Shown: in pieces, positions 23,732-34,610 of the stretch | Position numbering within the stretch: position 1 is the stretch's first letter | How the letters are laid out: the number at the start of each line of letters is the position of its first letter | Source: Ecdyonurus torrentis | Lineage: Eukaryota; Arthropoda; Insecta; Ephemeroptera; Heptageniidae | NCBI GenBank assembly: GCA_949318235.1 | Contig: OX439133.1 | Location: 31,536,850 to 31,600,849, forward strand | DNA: 64,000 nt | Reading direction: 5' to 3' | Position numbers and translations under genes: made by a program | Notes under the pieces: generated by a model | What the model saw: the letters and a program-made list of their open reading frames with translations, nothing else | What the model was told of the DNA's origin: nothing | The model's database searches: none

Positions 23732-24062
23732 TTTAAAGTTAGTATTATTTTTATTTTTTTCTTATTTTATTCTTCTCTTATTTATTGTTATTTTTTATAA
23801 TATACAGATTGTTCTGGATTATGATTTTTAACTTATTACTATTTATAGATTAAATTTATTTTATATGAATATGAATGGAATATAAATTGATATTACTGTA
23901 TGATTTTTTTTTTGTTTTATTATTATTATTATTTTTTTTTGTTAAAAGTTCATGCAATTTTTATGATGATAAATTGTCATACAGTTTTATATATTAATGA
24001 TGAAATTAAGGAAAGTCAGTTTATAAGTTTATCACTTAGCAATTTCACTTGGGTGGAAGATG

Positions 24063-24293
24063 TTAAAATTTTCGGTATAGAGTACCACAATTACGATTAA
24101 TATTAGTACATGCGCTATTTGCTTCGCAGGCATTACATTTTCTGATACCAAAATATTCAATTATAAAAGTGATTTGCTGTTCTAGTTTAGTTTGGAGGTT
24201 TAAAAGGTCTTCGGGTAAATCATTAGGATCACAGAAAAACAACGCATTTAAAATATCACGCATTTGTGTGGGGTTGAATCTAACGGTTGTCAT
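24063..24293 (-). CDS. Small Cys-containing ORF between pol and env
   Basis: 76 codons from ATG at 24,293, beginning about 14 bp after the pol stop in another frame and ending about 330 bp before env. The N-terminal half has an acidic, Leu-rich stretch (FCDPNDLPEDLLNLQTKLEQ) that looks helical. The C-terminal half has four closely spaced Cys in CNACEANSACTNINRNC. Canonical gypsy-type elements have no gene here. It may be an accessory protein, an exon of a spliced env transcript, or leftover pol/env sequence. Its intact frame inside an element with many breaks is notable, but a short frame can survive by chance. I do not recognise it. Confidence 0.5.
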   Translation of the reverse strand: MTTVRFNPTQMRDILNALFFCDPNDLPEDLLNLQTKLEQQITFIIEYFGIRKCNACEANSACTNINRNCGTLYRKF

Positions 24294-24307
24294 GCTGGGG
24301 AAAATGT

Positions 24308-25513
24308 TCAAGCGTGGTTTGGTGTTTTAAGACCTTGTAACTTGCGTGTTGTTTGGCGTGTAATACGACGATTGTCCTGCGTTGCAGTTTGCTGCGGGTC
24401 AGGTTGAGCGGGACGTTGCTGCGTGGTAACCAACGTGTCAGCGTTTCCTGCAGTTGGTGCTTGCTGTACAGTTTGCGGATGGTGTGAATTGTCGTCAGCA
24501 GTTGTGTCCACGGCTTGGGCTGCAACCTGAGAACATACAGACGCGGCATTATTCGCTCTATGCTTTACCAACTTCAACCTATTATTATGCACATTTAATA
24601 ATCTATTTGGAAGTTGAATTTGGGTGTTTACATTAGATAGAATTTTAGTCACAATATATGGTCCAGAATAGGATGGTGTTAATTTCAAGTTTTGGCCTTT
24701 TTTCGGTGTCTTGTCATGAAGTAATACTTGATCTCGTATTTTCAAAACTATTTCTTGTGCTTTCTTGTCATGGGCTGTTGCATATTTATTGAATGCCTTT
24801 TCATTATTTACAATAACTTCATCCCATATTTTTCTTAAATTAGATGCTAATTGCTGTACTGCTGAATTGTTGATTTCAGGCATGCTATCTTGTACTAGAG
24901 AAAAAGGAGTTCTCATTTTTTTATTGAACACAATTTCATGTGGTGAATATATGCAGCTTGAGTGAGGTTTAATATTATGTGCACATACTGCATATTGTAG
25001 TAATTGTGGCCAATTTTTTTGATTTTTATTTACATAATGAGATAGCATCTTTTTAATTTCTTTATGCACAATTTCAGTCCTACCATTTGATTGCGGGTGG
25101 TGGGGACTACTTCTTAGCTTTGTAACATCTAATAATTTACACATTTCAGAGAAAAGTTCAGACTCAAATTGACGACCTTGGTCAGAGAAAATAATTTCAG
25201 GGCAGTTATATTTTAAGGCAAAATTTTGTACAAAGTAACGTGCAACAAGTGATGCTTCTTGATTTTCCATGGGAATCATCACTAAATAACGACTAAAAAA
25301 ATCAATAATAGTTAGTATATATTGATATTCGCCTGTAGGCGGAAGTTGCGTAATATCTATTCCAACAATTTGAAAAACTTCAGTAGCTTCGGGCATTTTT
25401 ACTAATTTCATTTTTGTTTTATCGGTTTCTCGTCGTGCAGCGCACGAGGCACAAGTAAGACAATAAAAATCAACGTCTCGTTGTCTATTTGGCCAATAAT
25501 ATTGAGAAGCGAT
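24308..25513 (-). pseudogene. pol: pol: integrase
   Basis: The open frame from 25,411 has 367 codons and the same frame continues upstream to a TAA at about 25,511-25,513. The catalytic core shows D19, D77 and E113 (GRTE) with 35 residues between the last two, the D,D35E signature. The zinc-binding domain straddles the stop: its two His lie at the end of the RT open frame and CLTCASC lies at about 25,447-25,470. The C-terminal part carries a GPY-like SGPYIVTKIL, then a Gln/Thr-rich tail with basic TRQTTRK. Terminates at 24,308 beside the small ORF. Confidence 0.9.
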
Positions 25514-27133
25514 TTATTTATTAGTAATTTGTTTGCCGCAATGAGCAGAAAGAATTGAGTCATGCTCTTGTGATAATATTACTTTACGAAGTGATTTTGG
25601 AATTACAGCACGTGGCCCTTTGGCTGACTGATACCATAGTATACCATCGTTTTTGAAGAATTTTGGTTTTTTACATAATAATTTACATTCTGGGTCACGT
25701 TGTTCGTGGCGCTGTAATTCATCTAAATCAAATATTTTAACTGTATTTACAAATCTTGATAGGGAGTCAGCATTTCCATGTGAAAGTCCTGCTCTATGAA
25801 CAACAGTAAAATTATAGTCAGCAATTTCAAGCGTCATACGTAACAGTTTACTATTTGGGTTTTTCATTGTTAATAAATACTTGAGAGCTGCATTATCAAC
25901 AACTACAGTGAAGTTTGGTTGGCCGTATAAATAAAATTTGAAGTGTTTTAGAGCCCAACAAAAACCTATCATTTCACGAATTGCAGCAGATTCAGCTTGT
26001 TCTCTAGGAGCAAGTTTGCGGGATGCATAAGCACAAGGATGATAAATTCCATCTTGTCCTAATTGCTCTAGTACTGCGCCGCTAGCCCATCCGCTCGTGT
26101 CCACACATAAACGGAATTCTTTACTTGGATCAGCAATAATCAGAAATGGTTGTGACGTCATAATGTCTTTAATTTTTAAGAAAGCATCAATACATTCTTG
26201 AGTGAATTTTACTTTTTTCTTTAAATTATTTTTGTGGTCTTTAAGTAAGTCAGTGATTGGACGATTTATTTCTGCATAGTTTTTAATTAAAATACGATAA
26301 TAGCCAGAGAGACCATTCCAAGCCATGACGTCACGTATATCCTCTGGAATTTTAAAATCTTGAATTTTTTGAATTAATCTTGGGTCGGCAGATATGGTGT
26401 TATTTTCAATAGTATGGCCTAAAAATACTATTTTTTCAACGCAGAAATAACATTTTTTGAGATTTACTGTTACATTGCCGTATTGTAGACGCTCTAACAC
26501 TAAGCGCGTGCGCTCAATATTTTGTTCAATTGAGTCGGAAATAATACATAAATCATCTATATAGGCTAAAACTATAAGGGGCGATAGATTATGAAGGAGA
26601 CCATCTAAAAATCGCTGCATACTAGCAGATGCATTTTTTAATCCCTGAGGCATAAAATTGTATTCATATGTGCCAGCATATTTTCCTGATGGCACAGTGA
26701 ATGCAGTGTATTTTTTACTTTCTTCAGAGAGGGGTATATTATAAAAAGAATCTTTCAAATCTAATGTAGTGAAGTATTTACAATGTGACAAATTTGAGAG
26801 CGAATCTTGTATGTTTAAAAATGCATATGGTTCTAATTCTGTTAAATTATTTATAAGTCGAAAATCTAAAGTAATTCTAAGTTGAATTGAACCATCAGAT
26901 GTTTTCTTTTTAACTAAAACAATACCGCTATTATATGGGCTAGTTGATTTTCGTATTGTGTTTGAGTTTATTTGGTCCCCTATAGAAATGTCGGCATATT
27001 GTTGCCAAGCCATACTTATTTTATATGGTTTTGTGCGTACTATTTTATTTTCAGTTAAACGTATTGTATGTTCGGTTAAATGTGTACCTTCACGAATTTT
27101 TTTTTCTTTAAATATTTTCGTAAAATTCATCAA
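25514..27133 (-). pseudogene. pol: pol: reverse transcriptase and RNase H
   Basis: 539 open codons. RT motifs: LDFRLIN near 89-95, D125 in LDLKDSF, MPQGLKNA at 161-168, catalytic YIDD at 191-194, FLGH at 237-240. RNase H tetrad: D345 (CVDTSGW), E387, D413 (VVDNAAL, with Asn where His is usual) and D456 (NADSLSR). The last residues (EHDSILSAHCGK) start the integrase zinc domain, cut by a TAA at about 25,511-25,513. The N-terminal residues are in a different frame from the upstream protease/linker frame, which it overlaps at 27,108-27,133. A one-base-class indel lies there. Catalytic residues look complete, so decay may be recent. Confidence 0.92.
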
Positions 27134-27863
27134 ATATTAGAGTTTTAAATTGTTGCTTATATTGTGGGGGTAAATGAGCTAGTTTGTCATTTATTAATTC
27201 CTCCGTATAATTTAATTCTTCGTCATTTTCAAATTCAATATTATCGGTGTATATATTGTAATTGTTTTTATTTTCAAGATTGCAATCTGTATCAAGCAAA
27301 AATTCAGCTGATGATATATCTTGCTGATTTATGGCAATTAAGCGAGCTGCTAATGTGCCTTTAATTAAATTTATTTTATGATTATTGAAATTTGACAATT
27401 GTACCGGTACATAATAAGAACAATATAGACACGAATCGTTTTGACGACAGTATTTTGAAGTGCACTTATTTTTAATTAAATATGAAATTGTACGAGCTAC
27501 GTAGACTCTTTTGTAGTCTAAATTATTATTGATTTCAAGTGGCTCTACAATAAATTCATTATTTTTGAATTGTGTAGCTTGAGAACGTGGTACTTTTAGG
27601 AAGATAATTTTTGCGTTCCCTGGGGAAAGTGTTAGAGGTTCATGTAATTTGAGAGGTGTATATTTGGGGGTGGGTGGGTGGGGTTGTCGGGTTGGTTGGG
27701 TTGTGTGGTTTGACAAAGGAAGGTTCATGACGCCTGCCTGTGCTACTTGAATATACTTGTTCCTCTCTATATCGGAAGTGAATTCTAAGGGTAGTCTTAC
27801 GCCTTGTAGGGTTATTGTATTATTTCCGATATCAATTAAACCTCTGTATTGTCGCAAAAATTA
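27108..27863 (-). pseudogene. pol: pol: protease C-terminus and linker to RT
   Basis: About 249 open codons after an in-frame TAA at 27,861-27,863. The stop falls inside the conserved C-terminal protease motif (LLGI, stop, FLRQY). Downstream sequence has a Pro-rich patch and a cluster CTSKYCRQNDSCLYC, which could bind zinc and which I do not associate with gypsy linkers. It ends in IFDEFY at the RT N-terminus, where the frame changes. The listed first codon is TTG and is not a start. Confidence 0.8.
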
Positions 27864-28222
27864 TATTCCTAATAATCCGTCGTATTGAAAATTATCATGC
27901 TTTACCACGTGCATTTCTGTTAAAAATGATGAATTATTTATATTTAATTTAATATTTGTACAACCGAACGTTTTAACTGAATGACTTCCTAGACCATAAA
28001 TTTTAAATTTACTAGGTTTAAGTTTTTTAGAACTGAAATAGTTCCAAAGAACACTCGTTTCTGCTGCGGTGTCAATGAGAAATTTTATATGTTTATTTTC
28101 TATTTTACAATTTAAAATTAATTGATTTTGCTCATTTACATTATATACAAATTGTGAAGTTAAGGGAACAAATTTATGCTCTAGTTTGAGGCTCGGCGCG
28201 GGCCACGATGGTTGCCTGCGCG
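27864..28222 (-). pseudogene. pol: pol: aspartic protease (N-terminal part)
   Basis: This frame is entered by -1 shift from gag and stays open from about 28,222 to the TAA at 27,861-27,863. The active-site loop reads FLIDTAAETS (about 28,053-28,082), with Ala where retroviral-type proteases have Gly (DTG/DSG). A flap-like HSVKTFG follows, then LLGI before the stop. The DTA variant could be a family feature or a mutation. A Gly codon differs from GCA by one base. Confidence 0.75.
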
Positions 28223-29639
28223 AAAATTTTGGACCTCTCTGACCGCTTCTTGTCTCTCATTTTGTAACACACGTGCATCGGGGGGTGCAAAATTTTGTTG
28301 ACGTGGTTGACGTGCCGCACCACCGTTATTCAAATTATTAATGTGTTGTACTTGATTACGGGGGTGTTGAGCATGATAATTTTGCTGATTATTATTCTGG
28401 TTATAATATTGTTGATTATGAGCAGGATAATAATTAGGCTGATTATTAGGATATTTATTTTGCTGGAAATTGCGGGGAAAATTATTTTGCTGGTTGTTGA
28501 ATTGACCACGTGCGTTTCTTGCAGGGTAGTTATTACGTGCGATAGGACGTGGATTTTGGTAGAATTGGGGTTGGGGGTTAGGATATTGATTTTGGGGGTT
28601 GCGTGCATTTGGGTGTTGGTTATTTCGGGCACGTGCATTGTTAGGTTGATTATTTTGTTGAAACACATTTCTTGGTTGACGTGTGTCGGAACGTGCCACG
28701 CGGTTTGCTTCTTGAAATGCAACGGCAGTGGAAACTGCTTTTCAAATGACGTGGGGCAGGTTCCACGTACCCGTTCTCCTAACTCTGTGGCGCCTATGCC
28801 TGATAGGAAGCTATCTAATGCTCGCTGGTCAGCCTCATACTTGACCGCCTCGTTTCTTTCTTGATTGTCAGTTAATTCAAATGTATTCGCATTGAACGAG
28901 CGAATCCTATCGGCAAAGTGCTCGATGTTTTCGTTGTCGTTAATTTTTAATAATGTAAGCAAATCTCTATAATAGCGTGCAATGTTTTTCTTTTTGAAAC
29001 GCTGAATCATAATTGCTTTGAAATTTTCGAACGTGTCTGCTTCTTTTGCAGCGGGGTCACTATTGGCAAATGTGAGCGCTTCACCTTCTAAGAATTGCTT
29101 AGTAAGAAGTAATGTCGTTTTTTCATCCCAATTGCCGATAATTTTTGCTTGTTCAACTTTCTGCATAAAGAAATGAATATTTTGCTTAAATTTACAAGCG
29201 AATTTTTCTACGGTACTGATTAGAGCAAGATTCGAAGAGCCAGAGCCAGTGGCTTCACTGAACGTGAACGTATTGAGCCTTTGCTCTGCTTTATCAATAT
29301 TCTCTTTTAACAATTGAACTTTCACTTCTAATTGCGTAATTTTTTCATTTTAGCTTGAATTTCATCACGCAATGAATTTACGTTTGCTTCAGATGTTTTA
29401 AGGTCATCTTGTAATTTATTAATTGATGTTGTTTTATTTGCATTAGATTGCTGCAATTTATGCAAATCGTCTTTATATAAGTCAATTTTAGTGTTTAATT
29501 TCCCGATTTCTTTGCTTCTGTCTTTTAAATCTTGCTGTAAAGTACCAATTTGAGTGCTCTTGGTATCATTTTCAACAATTAGTTTGTTAATGGCTTCTTC
29601 AACAGTGACTTTTTCACCTTTGAGAGTTAACGTTGCCAT
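28181..29639 (-). pseudogene. gag: gag, broken by two frameshifts
   Basis: Three frames in succession. 29,639-29,328: start MATLTLKGEKVTVEEAINKL, then about 80 residues of coiled coil. 29,325 to about 28,735: capsid-like helical region (WDEKTTLLLTKQFLEG, FKKKNIARYYRDLLTLLK). 28,699-28,181 (open slightly further upstream): Asn/Gln/Pro/Arg-rich, nucleic-acid-binding-type tail with no CCHC knuckle, as in errantiviral Gag. The first break coincides with an A6 run at 29,340-29,345 and the second lies at about 28,725-28,740. The starts at 29,325 (GTG) and 28,699 (GTG) are not real. Hydrophobic continuation of the middle frame to 28,330 is out-of-frame readthrough. Confidence 0.85.
28223..28229 (-). 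promoter_or_regulatory. Putative -1 ribosomal frameshift heptamer A AAT TTT
   Basis: In the gag frame (codons CAA AAT TTT) the bases A AAT TTT satisfy the X XXY YYZ rule. Slipping back one base enters the protease frame, which is open from here on. The gag stop TAG is at 28,181-28,183, about 40 bases downstream. That position and direction are as expected for gag-pol of gypsy-class elements. A GC-rich stretch (CGCGCAGGC to CGCGCCGAG) follows and could form a stimulatory structure. Confidence 0.7.
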
Positions 29640-29813
29640 ATTGTGATAAAATAACTCTACTTCTTACAAACAAATTATTAAATGTGCATAACTTTGAGGG
29701 GAAGTAAGTATAGAAATGAGCTTACCGTGTCTGTACTGGAACTGTATCAGCAACGAAATCACTTGATGAAAGAGAAAGGATGGATGTATTATATGGTATA
29801 TATTTATAGCAAT
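29640..29813 (-). other. 5' leader of the LTR element, LTR missing
   Basis: About 174 bp precede gag. No match to the LTR at 21,028-21,482 and no obvious tRNA-complementary primer site. ACACGGTAAGCTC (minus strand, about 29,718-29,730) resembles a splice donor, as gypsy-class elements use for env mRNA. The true element end lies somewhere in this stretch. Confidence 0.5.
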
Positions 29814-30070
29814 AGTTCAATGAAGTTGTTGGTTTAAAAACTTCTCAAAAAAATACTATGGCTTATAACACGCTTGAAATATGTCTAGTAACTTTCTCAT
29901 TTCAATATCTCCGGAATCGGATGAGCTGTTTTCTCAGAATCAAAAAAATTTTTAAATATAATAAAAAAAAAAAGCAGGAGAATTTTTTTTCCCATAAGCT
30001 TAACGTTAAATAAGGGGTCCCTAGTTTTGACAGCGTCTTTCCGCGTGCTGAAACGGTAATCTTCATTTAA
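29814..30070 (-). mobile_element. MITE family A, diverged copy at the element's 5' break
   Basis: Ends CAATGAAGTTGTTGGTTT and GAAACGGTAATCTTCATT. The interior (TATGTCTAGTAACTTTCTCA, ATATCTCCGGAATCGGATG) aligns with 7,743-7,966. Confidence 0.75.
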
Positions 30071-30380
30071 TGAAGTTCATTTATAGAAGTCTTTTTTTTT
30101 CTTTTTTTTGGGGGGGGGGACTGGGGTAAGGGGACATTTGAGACCTCATTAAATTAGGAGTTTACTTTATACTGTACAATTTCTTTGTCACAATTAAAAA
30201 TATTTAATTAATTTTTGCAAATGTTAAATTTTAAAGTGTTTTAAACAATGTTGTTTGTTATTTATAAATACAATTTATTTTAAATTAAAGATTATTGTGT
30301 AATATTTAATATTAAAAATAATATAATTTGTATTATATATATTATTTATTATTTTTAATATATTATTTTAAAATAAAACT
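30070..30380 (+). repeat. Repeat S with T8-G10 junction (partner 39,065-39,420)
   Basis: AATGAAGTTCATTTATAGAAG and a T run passing into a G run, then TTTAATTAATTTTTGCAAA, match 39,065-39,420 in order and strand. Confidence 0.65.
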
Positions 30381-31560
30381 TATTTATTTAATATCAGCTG
30401 TGAAAATTTGATGTTTTAACAAAATTAAAATTTAGCTTTTAAATGTCTCTACATACTTTTGGTGTTAAGATAAATTTGAATCGTAAATTGTGTGCTGAAG
30501 ATATAAAGGTGAAATCTTTATATAAAGTCGATAGAACGAATTTCGTGTTATTATTAAACAATTCCCATTTGGTACCTTGTTATTCTTTGCCAGTGTGCGG
30601 ATCTATAGAAAGAATAAAAAAGGCATGTCCTTCGAAACGATTAACCCGTTTTTAGCCTCAAACTTCGAATTAATTCTCATAAGGCATGGGTTAAAAAAAG
30701 GCAGCAACCATGTTTTTATAACTTTCGATGCTCACAAGTTTTGGGAGCTGTACATATTGTTTCTGAAAAACTGAAACTTAAGCTCTTCGATAATGTTAAA
30801 ATTTGTTAAGACAATAAAAAGATGCTGTTCTACGAAAACACTTCTTCCAATTTTAAGTTTAAAAGTCACTATTATCTTCAAAAATTAAGTCGTTGGGATT
30901 TGAATTTGGTTCGCGCCATAACTTCCGGTTTCTGAAAATCTTCGTCAAAATGTTCGTGCGTGTTCGTATTAAATTGCTTTGTTTACATTGTTTTGCATTA
31001 TGCAATAAAAAACTTTATATTGTATACGTAAATTAGAAAATGAAAAAAAGTGAAATAGTAACAAATTGAACTATTAATAATTGCTGGAAGCTAATAAGAA
31101 TACGAGAAAGTAAGTATCATCATGTGGTGCTACCACGAAGTGAAAAAAAACAAAAGACGATCGAAAATCGAAAACATGGCTGCTCGCGGCTGATTGGCTG
31201 ATAGCCTGATAATTTTAACAAATTCATCATTTTTGTATTTAACTTGCAGATTTTACATTCTAAGTCTTATTTAGTAATTATTTGTTAAGTTTATGTTATT
31301 GCTGAAATACTAGACAACACTTTTAAGGGTTTGTGACTGCACAAAAGTAAGATATTATTCCAAACAACAAAAATTTGTCAAGAGCGTCCAAAATGTTTAG
31401 ATTTCCGATGTATCGGGGATTTCGATATATTCAGAAATCGTTATATCCACTTTAAAAAAAATTCTAAATTTCATATTCCTCATTCTTATTGTTTTTATCG
31501 AGGTGGTGAGATTGAGAAGGTCGACCAAATTCATTAAAAAACTTGATCAAATGTACGATT
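30380..31560. other. Unassigned sequence
   Basis: Two overlapping short frames (30,443-30,655 and 30,577-30,774) have no recognisable domain, and I do not support them as genes. The segment is not obviously repeated elsewhere in the window. Confidence 0.5.
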
Positions 31561-31575
31561 ACCTACTACGCTACG

Positions 31576-31667
31576 TGGTAGGGGACCGTTGATGGCAGCA
31601 CAGAGTGTAATTGTCAGTAAAAATATATCAAAAATATCTTGGTGCCATCTACGCTCCCCTACCTTCT
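31576..31667. mobile_element. MITE family D
   Basis: GGTAGGGGACCGTTGATGGC facing GCCATCTACGCTCCCCTACC. Confidence 0.75.
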
Positions 31668-32765
31668 TAAAAACTATATCAATGATGAAGAAAACATTTT
31701 AGGTGGTAGCTTTATTTCATATTTTTAAAGAGGACATCGTCCTGAATCGATTGATATCTATATTTTTGAGTTTTGAAATTTTTGAAAATGACGTCACAGA
31801 TGTTAACTTATGCGCATGTTTGCATAGGAGCAAGTTGACGCTTGTGACGTCACTTTGAGATTTAAAAATTGATTAAAAATATTTAATGAACTTAAAAATT
31901 AGAAATTCTCAACTATTGCTTCAAGATAATGTCCTCTCTTAGAATATGCAATAAAATTAACCATGCAAAATATTGGGTCTTCCTCACTTTTCTATACTTT
32001 ATATAGGGTGTATGCGCATGACGTCATATTTAATACGTTTGGGCGTCATACTGGAGTAATGAATAGAATTACTTGGCATAGGACAAACTTTATTTTTGGC
32101 TACATTCTTTGGGAAATCAGTTAGTTTTTTGTTATTATTATTTTTCTCACATACGTAAGATACTAATTCAATCTATCAACAGCGACAATGCTCTCAAAAA
32201 TATTGCTTAGAATTTTTAATGTACCAAAATGAGTCATTTTCCTATGCAGTCCATGTTATTAAGTGATCCAACATGGCGTTGACTTTAACATGAATACATA
32301 CATCCTTATCCTTTAAGTGGCAGTTATTTAATTTTGTTGTTTTATTAGGGTTTTATGTACTATTTTGAAAATTTTCTTTACTATTTTTATTTTCTGTTTT
32401 TTTTTATATTTATTTATTTATATTTATTATTATTTTTATTTTGTAAATTCTAAGACAAAAATAAAAAAAATTTAAAAGTTCAATTTTTACGTATTTAAAA
32501 CAAATTTTATGATACATTTTTTTTTTTTGAAATAGTTCATAAAATATTATTACGTTTTAAAGTCAACTTTGTAGTGTTGTTTTCTTTTATGTTATTATTT
32601 TATATATAATTTTTATAAATTTAATAATTAATCACAAGTATTTTATCATATGTAACTATAAATTTGTTGTTTGTCTTCATAGTAATAAATTAATCTTGAT
32701 TTCTTCACTGAAATTTAAATTTTTGTTTGAATATCAACCAAAAAATTAAAGGTTTGAAGGAAGTT

Positions 32766-32798
<33 letters not shown>

Positions 32799-32929
32799 GG
32801 AATGAAAGCTTAAGGAGGTAAAACATATCCTAAATCCCAACTGACTGAAAATCAAGTTTTGGGTTGAAATCATTGTTCTAAATTATTTTACATTCACGAA
32901 ATGGCAGGTGCGGATTTCGATTTTTCCGC

Positions 32930-33115
32930 GTCAAAAGCGAGCATCTACACTCTCCAGATTTCCGACCAAACGACTATCTACACTTTCCGAGCAGCACTGT
33001 AACCCGACTAGCGGCCATAAGCTTAACATTGCAGATGCTCGGCGGCGGAAAGTGTAGATAGTCGTTTTGTCGGAAATCTGGAAAGAGTAGATGTTCGCTT
33101 TTGACGCGGAGGCAT
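32930..33115. mobile_element. MITE family F inserted in MITE B
   Basis: Arms CCGCGTCAAAAGCGAGCATC and GACTATCTACACTTTCCG face their complements (ending GCTTTTGACGCGG) around a loop of about 50 bp. CGATTT occurs on both sides and may be the target duplication. Uninterrupted MITE B copies supply the empty site (GTGCGGCTTTATGATGTCAC). Confidence 0.75.
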
Positions 33116-33346
33116 CGATTTATGATGTCACAGTTCGCGAACGAGTATTCTAGCGAGCTGTGACGTTGTAAAACTGCATCTGCCACTTCATGCATAAAAA
33201 ATATATTACTAGAAATCAATGACTCCGGCCAAATTCAACGTTAAACTTCAGGTATCTTACCCAAGTGTTACACAAGATTTTAGTTTAACTTGTTTTATGT
33301 CTTTAATAGAGAAGCATTATATAAAACTGCAAATAAATTTAGTAGA

Positions 33347-33580
33347 ATGGAGTTTATCGGTTTAGCGCGCGGGGTGAGCTAAGGGTTCTCTAATCTAACA
33401 AATTCGCTTGTGTGGAAATACACTTTTTTTTTTTTTTTTTTTTTTTTGTCTTTTCGAATTTTGTTAAAACTGCTCCACTGATTTCGATTAAAATTAAATG
33501 AGATATACTTCACATACTTTTACATTTTTTAAGCCATAGAAAGTTTTTAATTTTTTTTTAACCGCTAACCTCTATTAGCA
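33347..33580 (+). mobile_element. MITE family A inserted in module Q
   Basis: ATGGAGTTTATCGGTTTAGC to AACCGCTAACCTCTATT. The uninterrupted GTAGAATTAGCAAC at about 48,048 is the empty site. A T run (33,423-33,447) has expanded inside it. Confidence 0.75.
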
Positions 33581-34610
33581 ACAACTTATTACATATTACT
33601 ATATATCAACCAAAATACTTTATTATGAACGAAATGAATATGTTAAGGAGTTCTATTTGTATGGCGTGATCTCAAAATCTAAATAACTCACTCCAAAATT
33701 TTATAATATCATTTAAAAGTTATGTTTTTAGTAACAGCTACCTATAATAAAATTTCCAGAATTTTTGACCATAAGATAAGAGAGAAAATAATTAATATTG
33801 AAATTAACATTGGCTTTAATGGGACTTAAACTTCCAAAAATCGTTATTTAAATTGTAGGCTAGAGATCTAAAAATTTTACATATTTGAAAATATCTAATC
33901 CTATTATAATTCAGCGAAATATTTGTTTTGTCTTTCTTAATAACTTTTTTATAAATTACCCAAGTATCTAATTTCTTGCCCCACATCAAGTGTTTTAGAC
34001 AAAATGTAACTTTTTTTATACATAAATATTATTTTATAAGATATAATTGTATAAAAATTAATAGTTAATTCAATTTGTATCTAATTTTGTTTTTATTTAA
34101 TATTTAATATTTAATTTTTATATATTTAATTTAATATAACGTACGAGATGAATTATAAACAGAACTTACTTTACTAGATGCCCTTGTTTTTTCGAGTGAA
34201 ACCGCGCAGATTAAAGATATTGCTATATAAGTTGAAACTCTAGATGTGAATAACACTGCAAAAGTTCAATGAAATAAGACGGCACATAGTCCGTCTATAT
34301 TTGTTATAAATTATCAATAAAAAATCCAACTAAATCATGAATGAATAAATAATCTATAAAAGTAATTTTTTTTTTTTTTTTTTATTTGAAACACACAATT
34401 TTTACAAAAATCCAACCAAGGCATAGCCTTATCGGTTGGTTCATAATATTTTATACACAATGCATTAAATAATTACATTACTACTATATAGTCATGAAAG
34501 TTATTATATTTCAAGTGCAAATAAAAATAATTGATAAAAAAAAAGACATAAGTATTTTCTTATTTTGAAAAATTTAATTTGTAATGGAAAAAATAAAATT
34601 GAATATTAAA

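Larger units (their letters stand above)
21028..29813 (-). mobile_element. Errantivirus-like Ty3/gypsy element, degraded, lacking its 5' LTR
   Basis: Sense is the minus strand: gag (29,639-28,181), pol with protease, RT, RNase H and integrase (about 28,222-24,308), a small ORF (24,293-24,063), env (23,731-21,837), polypurine tract, 3' LTR (21,028-21,482). Gene order, an N/Q-rich Gag without zinc knuckles, pol overlapping gag in the -1 frame, and a fusion-type Env are errantivirus traits. The right end stops without LTR or primer-binding site near 29,813, where MITE A begins. Breaks: two frameshifts in gag, one between protease and RT, one in env, and stops in protease, integrase and env. The copy cannot be autonomous. 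Exact family not determined. Confidence 0.92.
31795..33640 (+). repeat. Composite cassette copy 2 (M-C-P-B-Q)
   Basis: M at 31,795 (TTGCATAGGAGCAAGTTGAC), MITE C at 32,002-32,310, P at 32,310 (CCTTTAAGTGGCAG), MITE B at about 32,835-33,300, Q at 33,300. K' and D are absent. Insertions: MITE F within B and MITE A within Q. Confidence 0.7.

Noticed and set aside
24280..24636. Frames of 89 and 60 codons at the pol C-terminus
   Set aside because: Alternative-frame shadows of the integrase tail.
28295..28864. 189-codon hydrophobic plus-strand frame
   Set aside because: Antisense of the Asn/Gln-rich gag tail, which gives Ile/Leu/Val on the other strand.
29640..29813. Search for a 5' LTR and primer-binding site before gag
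   Set aside because: No stretch matches the 21,028-21,482 LTR and no convincing tRNA 3'-end complement was seen.
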